Shown here in pieces: positions 1 to 8,627 of a stretch of 43,330 bases of DNA. The stretch covers positions 1 to 43,330 of the forward strand of contig JADHVV010000011.1 in assembly GCA_016783825.1 (NCBI GenBank), read 5' to 3'. The notes under the pieces were generated by a model, which did no database searches, was not told the DNA's origin, and worked only from the letters and a program-made list of their open reading frames with translations. This stretch comes from Candidatus Zhuqueibacterota bacterium. GTDB lineage: Bacteria; Zhuqueibacterota; Zhuqueibacteria; Thermofontimicrobiales; Thermofontimicrobiaceae. The position numbers and the translations under genes were made by a program. The first letter of the stretch is position 1; the number at the start of each line of letters is the position of its first letter.

Positions 1-65
1 ATGTAACTAATTTATATTTTTAGTAGTTATATTTGATTTCATATCTATCGCACTTTGCCTAAATT

Positions 66-548
66 TTGATAAAGTATAGATATAATGGCGTCTCTAAATA
101 CAATATTTATAATGGTCCAACCAAATTTTGTGGTGAGAGCAAAATTACAACCAACAAACCCCTGGATAGATATGATAAATTTGAGTTTACCATAACGGGT
201 AATGAATTTTCCGATTCAAAGGCGAGAAATGACCTGGACGATATTTTCGTTGTTCCAGATCCTTATATTGCAGCCAATACCCTGGAGCCAAGATTGATAA
301 GGCAGGTCGGCAGGGGGCAGCGCCGGGTGGATTTTGTTAATCTTCCGCCAAACTGTAAAATCAGTATTTTTACCATGAGTGGACAGCTGGTCCAGGAAAT
401 TGAACATGACTCACCAGTAGAAAGTGGACGTGAACCCTGGGATATGCGAACAAAGGATGGTCTTGAAGTTTCTTTTGGTGTTTACATTTATCATGTGGAT
501 GCTCCGGGAATAGGTGAAAAAATAGGTCGGTTTGCGATTATAAAATAA
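66..548 (+). pseudogene. Orphan C-terminal fragment of a secreted sorting-domain protein
   Basis: This is about 160 codons with no ATG start; the first possible start is a TTG directly after an in-frame stop at 60-62, and the frame has further stops upstream. The sequence matches the C-terminal part of FnIII/sorting-domain secreted proteins: DLDDIFVVPDPY, then a beta-rich stretch with LPPNCKISIFTMSGQLV, then a final GVYIYHVDAPG...GRFAIIK. The intact gene at 13988-16042 ends in the same order (DLDSVFVVPNPF, LPARAIIRIFTVHGDLV, GVYFFHVEG...GKFIVIR), so the two are paralogous at their C-termini. I infer a decayed remnant of a longer exported protein, perhaps once next to its own TonB receptor. 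A short genuine protein read from TTG cannot be excluded, nor can a frameshift before the window start. Confidence 0.6.
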
Positions 549-790
549 AGTAACTATTCAGGTTCAAATAGAAGGACAAGACTATTTGGGGCAAGACTAT
601 TTATTTTTAATAAATGAAATAATTAAATGCTAATAAATTGTTTCGATAATCAATTCAAGCAGCATTGAAAACAATACCCAAATGATAGTTTTTGATCCCG
701 TAGCAGCGGGATGCCCATAATCGTTTTGCCTATTCTGGCTGCGATACCTGGATTGTTACAAATAATCTAAATATAATTTGGTAGAACAAA
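549..790. other. Intergenic gap, no clear feature
   Basis: This is 242 bp without a gene. It holds a short direct repeat of the type GCAAGACTATTT (near 577-603) and a small GC hairpin, CCCGTAGCAGCGGG (near 697-710). I see no convincing promoter or terminator. Confidence 0.3.
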
Positions 791-1678
791 ATGAGAAGAA
801 AAATAATTACTTTACTGCTGTTGGCCACACTTTCATTAATAGTTGCCTGTGCTGGTAAACAGGAAATCCCGATAGATCGTTATTACGAATATGATTTCAG
901 CTTTCCTTTGGAAGATTCTGTTTGGGTTGAAAAAGAAACAGACCGGTATATCACCTACTACGTAACTTACCGCAGTGTTCATGAATCAATTGTCACCGGG
1001 TTATTAACTATTCCGAAAAATATTCAAACTCCCATGCCAGCCATAATTTTTGTCCACGGAATTGGTGATTATAAGGACAGGGATTACATGGAATGGGGGC
1101 ATAAGTATATGGTGGATAGCAGTTACGCCGTGCTGCGCATCGATGTGGCAAATCATGGTGATCGAAAAATCCACGATTATGATTATGATTTTGTGGAAGG
1201 GTACCGTTACTGGACACGGAATATGATAACGCAAACGGTTTTTGATTTACGCCGCGCTGTTGATTTTTTGGGTAAAAGACCGGAAATTGACAGCAACAGA
1301 CTTGGCTATTTTGGAATTAGTTTGGGCGGCATTATTGGGACAGTTTTTTGCGGTGTGGACAAACGTATTAAAGTGCCGGTGATTGCACTTGCCGGAGGCG
1401 GTTTGAACCTGGTATTTAAGTTGAAAGCTTTTTCAGAAGAAACTAAAATTTACTTCAGCATTTTCGATCCGATTAATTTTGTGGATAAGATTTCTCCCCG
1501 TCCATTATTGATGCTCAATGCTTCAAATGATGAAGTTGTGCCACCGATTACATCCAAATTAATGTACAAAAAAGCTGGCGAACCGAAAAAAATAATTTGG
1601 TATCCCACCAAACATCGGCGGGTGCCGCAGGATGAAGTGTATCCTGAAGGGATCCGGTGGTTTAAAAAGCATTTATGA
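791..1678 (+). CDS. Lipoprotein alpha/beta hydrolase (dienelactone hydrolase/acyl-peptidase-like)
   Basis: The 295-aa protein opens with a lipoprotein signal peptide; a lipobox ending LIVAC puts the lipidated cysteine at residue 20. The alpha/beta hydrolase signature follows: oxyanion-hole FVHG (89-90), nucleophile elbow GYFGISLGG with Ser177, acid Asp247 in LNASNDEVVPP, and His275 in YPTKHR. This complete, correctly spaced triad supports an active serine hydrolase (esterase, deacetylase or peptidase class) tethered to a membrane facing the periplasm or outside. The substrate is unknown. In this locus removal of ester groups from a glycan or lipid is plausible but is inference. It is followed by a palindromic element and then the C45-type hydrolase. 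Confidence 0.85.
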   Translation: MRRKIITLLLLATLSLIVACAGKQEIPIDRYYEYDFSFPLEDSVWVEKETDRYITYYVTYRSVHESIVTGLLTIPKNIQTPMPAIIFVHGIGDYKDRDYMEWGHKYMVDSSYAVLRIDVANHGDRKIHDYDYDFVEGYRYWTRNMITQTVFDLRRAVDFLGKRPEIDSNRLGYFGISLGGIIGTVFCGVDKRIKVPVIALAGGGLNLVFKLKAFSEETKIYFSIFDPINFVDKISPRPLLMLNASNDEVVPPITSKLMYKKAGEPKKIIWYPTKHRRVPQDEVYPEGIRWFKKHL

Positions 1679-1761
1679 AATTAGGTCACTGAATCGAACA
1701 GCCCACAGAAATTTTATTATAATTTTCTGCGGCGTGTTCTCCTTCGGTGAATCGATTAATT

Positions 1762-1947
1762 TGTGCTTGAACGAAAACTAGCAAAAATTAAAAATGCGCC
1801 TGTCATTGCGAGCGACGAAGGAACGAAGTTTTAATACCCGAAGGGTGCAATCTCTTGATTATTAAGCGTTTATTGATGGGATTGCTACGTCGCTTCGCTC
1901 CTCGCAATGACAGAAAATTTTCAAAATTAAGGGTTTTCGTTCAGACA
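1762..1947. mobile_element. MITE-like palindromic element, family A copy 1
   Basis: This 186-bp non-coding element begins TGTGCTTGAACGAAAAC and ends GTTTTCGTTCAGACA, which are imperfect terminal inverted repeats. It is flanked by a perfect 6-bp direct repeat TTAATT (1756-1761 and 1948-1953), as expected of a target-site duplication. Inside is a second inverted repeat, TGTCATTGCGAG (1801-1812) and CTCGCAATGACA (1901-1912). The interior closely resembles that of the copy at 42693-42887. It has no coding capacity, so movement would need a transposase from elsewhere. Confidence 0.75.
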
Positions 1948-1999
1948 TTAATTAGGAAATTTATCATTTAAATGGGAATACAAATATAGTGAGGATATT

Positions 2000-3844
2000 A
2001 TGAAAAAAATAACAAAGATTTCTGTAATTCTAATTACTGTTTTAGTTATATTGGTAATCATTTTCTGGGGACGTTTTGTCGGCTCTTACACAGTTTTTAA
2101 AATGGTCAGCCAATTTACCAGCAGCATAAACAATGGAAGTCCCCAATTAAATATGCGTTTAAGCGGAAGTTGGGGAACATCAGAAAAACCGGATTCACTG
2201 AAAGCTTTTGTCCAATATCAAAAGGACAAATTTTTCCTGGCTGATATTCGTGTGAATAAGAACAAATTTTTGATTCATAGCAAAAATAACCAAACAAATG
2301 TGGAGATTCCTCATAAAGATATTTTAGTGTCAGGCGCCGGAACAGAGTTAACAAATTTTGATATTCCATTATTGATTGGCGAAATATTTGGAAATCACCC
2401 ACAGTTAGAACCGATCCTTTCTTTAAATTGGTTCAAACGTTTTGGAATTTCAGCAGTTGCATTTTTTAAATGTGATTTTCGAAAAGATTTATACCAAGAT
2501 GAAGAATATCAAATAGTTGATTTCCCGGAAGATATTTTAAAGAAAGAATTTTCCCTGTGGAGAAAGACAGGTGAAAATAATGATTTAAGGATAGTTGCTG
2601 GTGATAATCCAGATTTAATAACTTTTGAAATTTCATTTGCTGAAACCTCTCCAGTTGAAAAACAAATTGAACTTCAATCCGAACAAAAAATCGAAGTTGC
2701 GCGTTCTGAACTGAACACGGCAATTTATCGCGGCGCTGTCCGGGCTGCCGGAATTATGCTGGAAAATATGATGGTGCCAAAAACAGATGGTATCGAGCGT
2801 ACATGGGGAAAAGGGAAGCTAACGTATGTGGATGGCAATCGGGTTCTGATCGCCAAAGGGACACATCGTGAGATTGGCGAAGCCCATGGCGCTTTATTGA
2901 AACCGGAAGTGAGAAAGATGATCGATGCCACGCTTTACACAATTTGCTGGGTTTATACAATGGAGCGAAAGCAGTGGTTTATCGATGACATGCGAGACGC
3001 ATACAAACGGCTTGAACCATTCATCCCCCAGAAATACCAGGAAGAAATGGCAGGATTAGCAGAAACATCCGGTATCAGCCTTGAAGAAATCCGGTTGACC
3101 AATGTTTTTCCGGCATTGTTCCATTGCTCTGGTTTTGCGCTTTGGGGTAAGGCAACGGCTGGTGGTAAATTATATCATGGCAGAATTCTGGATTATATGA
3201 CAGGGTTGGGATTACAATATCACGCAGTTGTTTATGTACTTCAACCGGATGGAAGCAATGGTTTTGCTAATATTGGATATGCTGGATTTATCGGATCAGT
3301 TTCCGGAATGAATGATCAGCAAGTTGCGATAGGTGAAATGGGCGGCAGGGGAGAAGGTGATTGGGATGGCATGCCCATGGCGTTTCTGGTTCGTGAAGGT
3401 TTGGAGAAGGCTAATACATTGGATGAAGCATTGACTATTTTTAGAGACACACCACGAACCTGTGAATATTTTTATGTCATTTCTGATGGTAAAATTCCTG
3501 ATGCAAGGGGATTAGCAACTTCACCGTCCAGGTTTGAGATTGTTGAACCAAATGTACCGCATCCATTATTGCCTCATGCTATCGAAGATGCTGTCCTGTT
3601 GTCTGCAGGTGACCGCTATGAAAATCTTGCTAAACGAGTTAAAGAAAATTATGGTACAATTGATGGACAAAAAGCGATCCGTTTAATGGACAGACCGGTT
3701 GCGATGAAGAGTGATTTGCATAATGTGCTTTTTATTCCTGAATCATTGGAATTCTGGGTCGCTAATGCAGGAGCAAATACCCCGGCTTGTAATGAACCGT
3801 ATTTTCATTATAATTTAAAAGAATTGTTGGAATTGGTTGAATAA
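2000..3844 (+). CDS. Membrane-anchored C45-family Ntn hydrolase/acyltransferase
   Basis: This 614-aa protein has an uncleaved-looking N-terminal membrane segment (residues 5-23), about 220 residues of unassigned extracytoplasmic sequence, then a peptidase C45-like domain (about 265-614). The C45 hallmarks are a HREIGEAHG stretch, NVFPALFHCSGFALWGKAT with Cys376 as predicted N-terminal nucleophile after self-cleavage, and GKLYHGRILDY shortly after. Family members (acyl-CoA:6-APA acyltransferase and relatives) make or cleave amide bonds to acyl groups. An amidase acting on N-acyl lipids or sugars would fit a locus that also has a ceramidase-like enzyme, but this is inference. ATG 2000 follows a GAGG-type ribosome site. 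The N-terminal extension is not usual for the family. Confidence 0.8.
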   Translation: MKKITKISVILITVLVILVIIFWGRFVGSYTVFKMVSQFTSSINNGSPQLNMRLSGSWGTSEKPDSLKAFVQYQKDKFFLADIRVNKNKFLIHSKNNQTNVEIPHKDILVSGAGTELTNFDIPLLIGEIFGNHPQLEPILSLNWFKRFGISAVAFFKCDFRKDLYQDEEYQIVDFPEDILKKEFSLWRKTGENNDLRIVAGDNPDLITFEISFAETSPVEKQIELQSEQKIEVARSELNTAIYRGAVRAAGIMLENMMVPKTDGIERTWGKGKLTYVDGNRVLIAKGTHREIGEAHGALLKPEVRKMIDATLYTICWVYTMERKQWFIDDMRDAYKRLEPFIPQKYQEEMAGLAETSGISLEEIRLTNVFPALFHCSGFALWGKATAGGKLYHGRILDYMTGLGLQYHAVVYVLQPDGSNGFANIGYAGFIGSVSGMNDQQVAIGEMGGRGEGDWDGMPMAFLVREGLEKANTLDEALTIFRDTPRTCEYFYVISDGKIPDARGLATSPSRFEIVEPNVPHPLLPHAIEDAVLLSAGDRYENLAKRVKENYGTIDGQKAIRLMDRPVAMKSDLHNVLFIPESLEFWVANAGANTPACNEPYFHYNLKELLELVE

Positions 3845-3881
3845 TTCTTAAGTATTTTTTTTCTTGATTTTGCTGATAAAC

Positions 3882-3938
3882 AGGAGTGTTGGATTGTTGG
3901 AGCATTGGAGTGTTGGAAAAAACATGCACGGACTAATT
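3882..3938. repeat. Short degenerate direct repeats of a GGAGTGTTGGA unit
   Basis: GAGTGTTGGATTGTTGGAGC and ATTGGAGTGTTGGAAAA lie in tandem between the C45 and GH31 genes. This looks like a small decayed tandem repeat and has no evident function. Confidence 0.45.
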
Positions 3939-3969
3939 AATTTGAATCGTTAATTAAAAAGTAAAATTT

Positions 3970-5760
3970 ATGAAATCTAAATATCACTTCCCTAAAATTG
4001 TAAAATGGCTTACATCGATCCTGTTTGTTCTGATAATAATTTTTTATTTTTATTTTGTACTGCCATTTTGGGGAATACCATTTAATGCACAGCGGCATAC
4101 CAACGTGCCAATCACACCAGCATGGGCACTGGAATGCTGGTTGTGGGAAGACGATGAAAACACAGCATCGCGGGTGGATGAATTGCTCGAAGGTTACGCC
4201 AAACATGATATCCCGGTGCGAACAATTCTTATTGACAGCCCATGGAGTCTGCGTTACAACGATTTTATTGTTGATGAATATCGTTATCCTGATCCATCCA
4301 ACTGGTTTAAAAATTTGGAGGATAATGGATACCGGGTCGTACTGTGGATGACATGTATGGTTAACAGTAAGAATAAAGATACAACCGTAGAAAGTGGCAA
4401 GGAATTATATGAGGAAGCCCGGAGTAAAGGATATCTTGTTGGGGATGGTTACCAGTGGAACTGGTGGAAGGGTGATGGAGGATTCATCGACTACACGAAT
4501 CCACAAGCGAAAAAATGGTGGTTTGGTTTGAAACAGAAGGTTTTCGATTACGGCATTGATGGCTGGAAATTAGATGGCACAGCAACTTTTTTCTCTAACA
4601 AGATTTTTGGGATTCCAGTACCGTACCAGCGCACTTATGAAGGATGGAAAACAACGCGCGGTTACATGGATTTGTATTACCGGGAAGAATACCAACACGG
4701 CAAATCAATCAACCCGGAATTTGTAACTTTGGCGCGTTCGATTGATCGTCCTTTCGCACATCCCGAAGGATTCGCGCCGTTTGATGCTGCGCCGGTAACA
4801 TGGGTGGGCGATCAGAAACACACCTGGAAATCACAGATTAAAAATAAAGATGATTCATCCGAGGACGATGACCTTGTCGTTCAGGGAATTGGTGGAATAG
4901 AAAACGCAATGCGCGATATTCTATTAGCAGCGAAAAAAGGTTACTGTGTTATCGGTTCAGATATTGGCGGTTTCAGCGGTAAGAGTATCCCGCCTCGACT
5001 TTATATTCGCTGGGCGCAATTTTCAACATTTTGTGGACTGTTTTTAAACGGCGGGCATGGTGAGCGGGCTTTGTGGAAAAGAAGTCAACAGGAACTGGAA
5101 ATAATCCGAAAGTTCTCCTGGTTGCACACGGAGCTGATCCCATATATTTACAGCCATGTTGTTTTATGCCACAATGGCGGCGAACCTTTGCAGCGTCCAA
5201 TAAAGGGAAAATACCACTACCTTTTTGGAGATGATCTTTTTGTAGCTCCAATTTACCGGGATACACTCTCCAATATGATCAACCTTCCCAATGGAAACTG
5301 GCGTTATCTTTTTGATGACCACAAAATCTTAACCGGGCCAAAAACATTTGCGAACGATTTTCCGCTTGATGAATATCCTGTTTATGTTCGTGACGGCGCC
5401 ATAATTCCAATGAACATTTGCCGTGATTATACAGGTTTTGGTGATGGGAATTCAAACGGCTATATGACATTTCTCATTTATCCAAATGGGAAAAACCAAT
5501 TCACACTTTTTAATCCTGATAGTTCAGGGGGAACGTCAATAGAAGCGGATTATGAAGAAAAAGAATTGAAAATAACAATCACTGGAAAAATGATTCCGCA
5601 CATATTGCGTATTTTGTCAGCCTTTGAGCCAATTCAAATATCCCTTGATGGTAAATTACTGGTTCAGGGAAAAGATTTTCGATACGATTCTATTGATCAG
5701 AGAATATGGATTAGGACAAAAGGATACAGCAGTGGGAAATATTCAATTGTGTTAAAATAA
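3970..5760 (+). CDS. Membrane-anchored glycoside hydrolase family 31
   Basis: The 596-aa protein has one N-terminal transmembrane segment (about 12-34) and a GH31-type barrel. Recognisable parts are IDSPWSLRYNDF (88-99), GFIDYTNPQAKKWW, nucleophile region YGIDGWKLDG with Asp202, acid/base candidate Asp281 in TWVGDQKHTW, and GSDIGGFSG with Asp331, followed by a proximal C-terminal beta domain (YPVYVRDGAIIP). GH31 enzymes are retaining exo-alpha-glycosidases. The barrel starts almost directly after the anchor, so the N-terminal beta-sandwich found in most GH31 enzymes is absent. Specificity cannot be read from sequence. It lies 125 bp after the C45 gene and is probably a periplasmic enzyme held at the inner membrane. 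Confidence 0.88.
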   Translation: MKSKYHFPKIVKWLTSILFVLIIIFYFYFVLPFWGIPFNAQRHTNVPITPAWALECWLWEDDENTASRVDELLEGYAKHDIPVRTILIDSPWSLRYNDFIVDEYRYPDPSNWFKNLEDNGYRVVLWMTCMVNSKNKDTTVESGKELYEEARSKGYLVGDGYQWNWWKGDGGFIDYTNPQAKKWWFGLKQKVFDYGIDGWKLDGTATFFSNKIFGIPVPYQRTYEGWKTTRGYMDLYYREEYQHGKSINPEFVTLARSIDRPFAHPEGFAPFDAAPVTWVGDQKHTWKSQIKNKDDSSEDDDLVVQGIGGIENAMRDILLAAKKGYCVIGSDIGGFSGKSIPPRLYIRWAQFSTFCGLFLNGGHGERALWKRSQQELEIIRKFSWLHTELIPYIYSHVVLCHNGGEPLQRPIKGKYHYLFGDDLFVAPIYRDTLSNMINLPNGNWRYLFDDHKILTGPKTFANDFPLDEYPVYVRDGAIIPMNICRDYTGFGDGNSNGYMTFLIYPNGKNQFTLFNPDSSGGTSIEADYEEKELKITITGKMIPHILRILSAFEPIQISLDGKLLVQGKDFRYDSIDQRIWIRTKGYSSGKYSIVLK

Positions 5761-6081
5761 GAAACATATAATTTCCATGTAAAGAAATTTACAAATTTGC
5801 TTGCGTTTATGAATTAGTATTGTTACATTTATGACATTGTTGAGAGAGTATTACTCAATATCAATAAGCAAAGGAGTCCGTAAGGATTTTTGTTTCACCA
5901 CATATTTGTGGCAAATATACCACTCTTTTTTACAAGGTAAAGAAAATTTTATCGCAGAATGATTTATAGCAGAATAATTTTGCTATAAATTATTCTGCTA
6001 TTATTATGCGAATTTGATACAACAAGCTGTTCTCAATACTAACTAATAACTCATTAACTAATTCAACATTTGGAGGAAGTA
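5761..6081. repeat. Intergenic gap with an AT-rich hairpin
   Basis: This is 321 bp without a gene. Its clearest feature is a near-perfect inverted repeat at about 5967-6002, ATAGCAGAATAATTT and AAATTATTCTGCTAT with a short loop. It lacks a T-run, so it is not a textbook terminator. It may be a small palindromic repeat or an mRNA-stabilising structure. Confidence 0.55.
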
Positions 6082-6489
6082 ATGAAAAAATTAATTTTCA
6101 TCGCTGTATTAATTATGTTTATCCCGCTTGTTCTTTCAGCCAAACAACCAAAGCTGAAATCGGCAACCATTGAACCGAAAGTTGCTGCCACTGGCGATAC
6201 GGTCACTATTATGGTTGAATTCACCGGTAAGGTCAAGGATATTAAAGAAGTGTCATTTATAATTCGTGAATACCCTTATGACTACCCGCGAACTTATTTT
6301 GTATCACTAAAAGATAAGAAAAAAAATATTTGGGTGCTTGAAGGGCCGGTTCCCTGGGATGCCTATGCACAATCGTATCATTTAGATATCAGGGCGCTTG
6401 ATAAAAAAGGCAAAGAGATAGTTACCAAAGGATTGGAAAAACAATCGACAGGTCGTACCGCCACTATTGAATTTAAGGTGAAATATTAG
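6082..6489 (+). CDS. Small secreted beta-sandwich-like protein
   Basis: I place the start at ATG 6082, because GGAGGAAG lies just upstream; an earlier TTG at 6070 would overlap that ribosome site. The 135-aa product has a clear signal peptide (MKKLIFIAVLIMFIPLVLSA). The mature part reads like a single Ig/FnIII-like beta-sandwich (SATIEPKVAATGDTVTIMVEF, then alternating hydrophobic strands to IEFKVKY). No catalytic motif is visible. It is probably a periplasmic or surface accessory domain; I do not recognise the family. Confidence 0.75.
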   Translation: MKKLIFIAVLIMFIPLVLSAKQPKLKSATIEPKVAATGDTVTIMVEFTGKVKDIKEVSFIIREYPYDYPRTYFVSLKDKKKNIWVLEGPVPWDAYAQSYHLDIRALDKKGKEIVTKGLEKQSTGRTATIEFKVKY

Positions 6490-6700
6490 TTTAGCTTTAC
6501 TAAACCTTTCTGTGTACTCCATCAATTGATGTATAACTCAATTAATTAAATTGTTTAGGGGGTTGGATTTAATAACTTGGACATTTAAAAATTTCTTGAT
6601 ATTGATAAATAATGACTTTTAAGATGAAAATGTGTAACATATTTTATCCCACCCCCTTAACATATTTTGAACAACCAGACAAGGTTTAGCAAAGCTTTCC
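6490..6700. repeat. Nested inverted-repeat element
   Basis: The outer arms TTTAGCTTTACTAAACCTTT (about 6491-6510) and AAGGTTTAGCAAAGC (about 6680-6694) are inverted copies. An inner pair, GTTTAGGGGGTTGGAT (about 6551-6566) and ATCCCACCCCCTTAAC (about 6646-6661), is also inverted. The whole forms a non-coding palindromic unit filling the gap before the next gene. Confidence 0.55.
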
Positions 6701-6722
6701 CAGCCCTGTCGCATATCTAAAA

Positions 6723-8552
6723 ATGAAATACAAAATATTCATTACAACAGCCTTTGTTTTAGTTATCTTGTTGTTCGTCTGGAAGGGATTGCCACTCATT
6801 GGTTATTACCTGGGAGAGGTTCGGTTTGAACACGTTCCATTAAAAGCCGGTAATATCCAAATTCCATCTGAACGAAATTATGGCTGGAAAGATCAATCTG
6901 AAATAACTAAACAAGTAATTCACCACTGGGCTTCTCAAGAAATCCCTGATTGGATAACACGTGGAAAAACAAAGCCTGCCAGAATTATTTTAGCAAAGCT
7001 GGCACAACAGCAGGATATTGAAGAAGTAAACGCATATTTACAAAAACAAAAGCCCCGGGGAAAAAGCGGTTCCACATGGTTACTGCATCCTGAAGGAGAT
7101 TATGATTTTATACTAACAATTTTAACAGCAATTCTTTTCCTGTTTGGCGAAAAACCGGAATTGCTTTACCCGGAAACAACTCAACATTTGTTCTCTACAC
7201 TTCTTATTGAAGAAGGCGGAGAATATCGAATTAAAGTACCACGCTCTTTGGGATTGGTGAACGATACTGAAAATCATTATTTGATGACAGAAGGTTCACG
7301 CTATCTAAAGAATCGATGGTTGCAGTTTCATGGGAATTCCAATCCAAAATTTAATAACATTCAAAATGGTTTGGAAAAATGGCTGCTTGGTTATTTAAAA
7401 GAACTACAGGAAGCGGGGCTTTATGAATTCAATTCTGTGCCTTATCAGAGATTTACATTAACAGCGCTGATGAATTTAGAAGCATTTGCTTCCGACACTG
7501 TGAGACAAACAGCACGGACAGTGCTCGATAGATTAAATTGGAAATATGCAATTGGCAGTTTGAAATTTCGTCGCTATCCGCCATTCAGACGTCAATTGAG
7601 GAACGCTGGTATAACTTCGCTGAATGGTGATTATCACACAGCGTTGATGAAAGTTTGGATGAGCCGGACGGAAGAATCTGCTTCACTAAATAGTGTTTGT
7701 CCGGCAATGTCATTCCCGCATGCTTTTAGCGGGAATCTCCAGAGTAAAATAAATGGATTCCTGCACCGCAGGCACTCCCTTCGGTCGCTTAAAGATTGTG
7801 ACCGAAGGGAATGCCTCTGGTACAGGAATGACAGAAAAAAAATGATTTTCGGACAGACACTAAATAATGTGACTCAAAGTGGAATCAATCGTGCACTCTG
7901 GGGCTGCTTGTTGAGCTATCAGCTTCCTGATCAAATTGTGGACTGGATTAAAAATAAGCCATCTCAATATTTTATTAAAATGGGTCATGGCGTAAAAGCG
8001 TCACCTGAAATTTATTCCGGTGGTCCTGGCTATTTATTGAGCGCAGGCGGTGTTCACCGGGGATGGCGTTCGCTGATTGTTGCTCGTCCTATAACACTGC
8101 TGGTCGATGATGAGGCGCAGAATCTTGATGAAGTGATTCATCTCGCTGGTCCGGGTGAAAATTTTACAAAATGGAATAATACTGGGGTGTACAAAAATTT
8201 TGCCTGTGCTGCGGGTCCTGTTCATGTTCCTAAAACATGGGAATCAGTAAATAAAAATGATCTCTGGAGCATCTATAGTAAATATGATTCACTTTATATT
8301 GCGGTACATTCTCGGGAAGATTTGGGTATTATTTGTTTGTTTCAAAAGAACGAAACAGAGCAGCTACTTGAAAAAATTACTGAATCAAATTGTAATCAGA
8401 AAGTTCTTTACCATAAATTCCAATTTCCAGATGGAAAAAGTATCACTTACGATGTATTCCCCCCAAAAAATAAATGGGTGATTATTTCATACGACAATAA
8501 GAGGTTAAATAGAAATTTTGATTTTTGGGCGCTAATAGATGGGGAGTTATAG
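6723..8552 (+). CDS. Membrane-anchored protein of unknown function carrying an in-frame repeat insertion
   Basis: This is a 609-aa reading frame with an N-terminal membrane segment (about 5-28) and a large, mostly helical extracytoplasmic region, then a more beta-rich C-terminal part from about residue 415 (GGPGYLLSAGGVHRGWRS onward). I do not recognise the family. The layout recalls alpha/alpha-toroid plus beta-sandwich polysaccharide enzymes, but I cannot point to catalytic residues. Codons from 7687 to 7860 derive from a MITE-like element and its target duplication, which together add exactly 58 codons without a stop. Without the insert the protein would be 551 aa. Whether the present protein folds is unknown. 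Like the C45 and GH31 genes upstream, it is anchored at its N-terminus. Confidence 0.7.
   Translation: MKYKIFITTAFVLVILLFVWKGLPLIGYYLGEVRFEHVPLKAGNIQIPSERNYGWKDQSEITKQVIHHWASQEIPDWITRGKTKPARIILAKLAQQQDIEEVNAYLQKQKPRGKSGSTWLLHPEGDYDFILTILTAILFLFGEKPELLYPETTQHLFSTLLIEEGGEYRIKVPRSLGLVNDTENHYLMTEGSRYLKNRWLQFHGNSNPKFNNIQNGLEKWLLGYLKELQEAGLYEFNSVPYQRFTLTALMNLEAFASDTVRQTARTVLDRLNWKYAIGSLKFRRYPPFRRQLRNAGITSLNGDYHTALMKVWMSRTEESASLNSVCPAMSFPHAFSGNLQSKINGFLHRRHSLRSLKDCDRRECLWYRNDRKKMIFGQTLNNVTQSGINRALWGCLLSYQLPDQIVDWIKNKPSQYFIKMGHGVKASPEIYSGGPGYLLSAGGVHRGWRSLIVARPITLLVDDEAQNLDEVIHLAGPGENFTKWNNTGVYKNFACAAGPVHVPKTWESVNKNDLWSIYSKYDSLYIAVHSREDLGIICLFQKNETEQLLEKITESNCNQKVLYHKFQFPDGKSITYDVFPPKNKWVIISYDNKRLNRNFDFWALIDGEL
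7693..7860. mobile_element. MITE-like palindromic element, family A-related, inserted in frame in a CDS
   Basis: This 168-bp element has terminal inverted repeats GTGTTTGTCC (7693-7702) and GGACAGACAC (7851-7860), flanked by a perfect 6-bp direct repeat TAAATA (7687-7692 and 7861-7866). Within it are inner inverted repeats, TGTCATTCC (about 7709-7717) and GGAATGACA (about 7825-7833), and a CCTTCGGTC/GACCGAAGG hairpin. Element plus one duplication is 174 bp, a multiple of three, and the frame across it has no stop. The termini resemble those of the copies at 1762 and 42693, while the core differs. Confidence 0.85.
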
Positions 8553-8627
8553 TATTAATGAACTCATATTTTTTGTGCTATTGTTTTTTCAACGAGCAGT
8601 TCGCACCCTTCGAGCAAAGATTTTATA

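Noticed and set aside
6723-8552. The 609-aa gene as a pseudogene broken by the repeat
   Set aside because: The insert is a multiple of three and contains no stop, so the frame is intact on both sides; I kept it as a CDS with an insertion.
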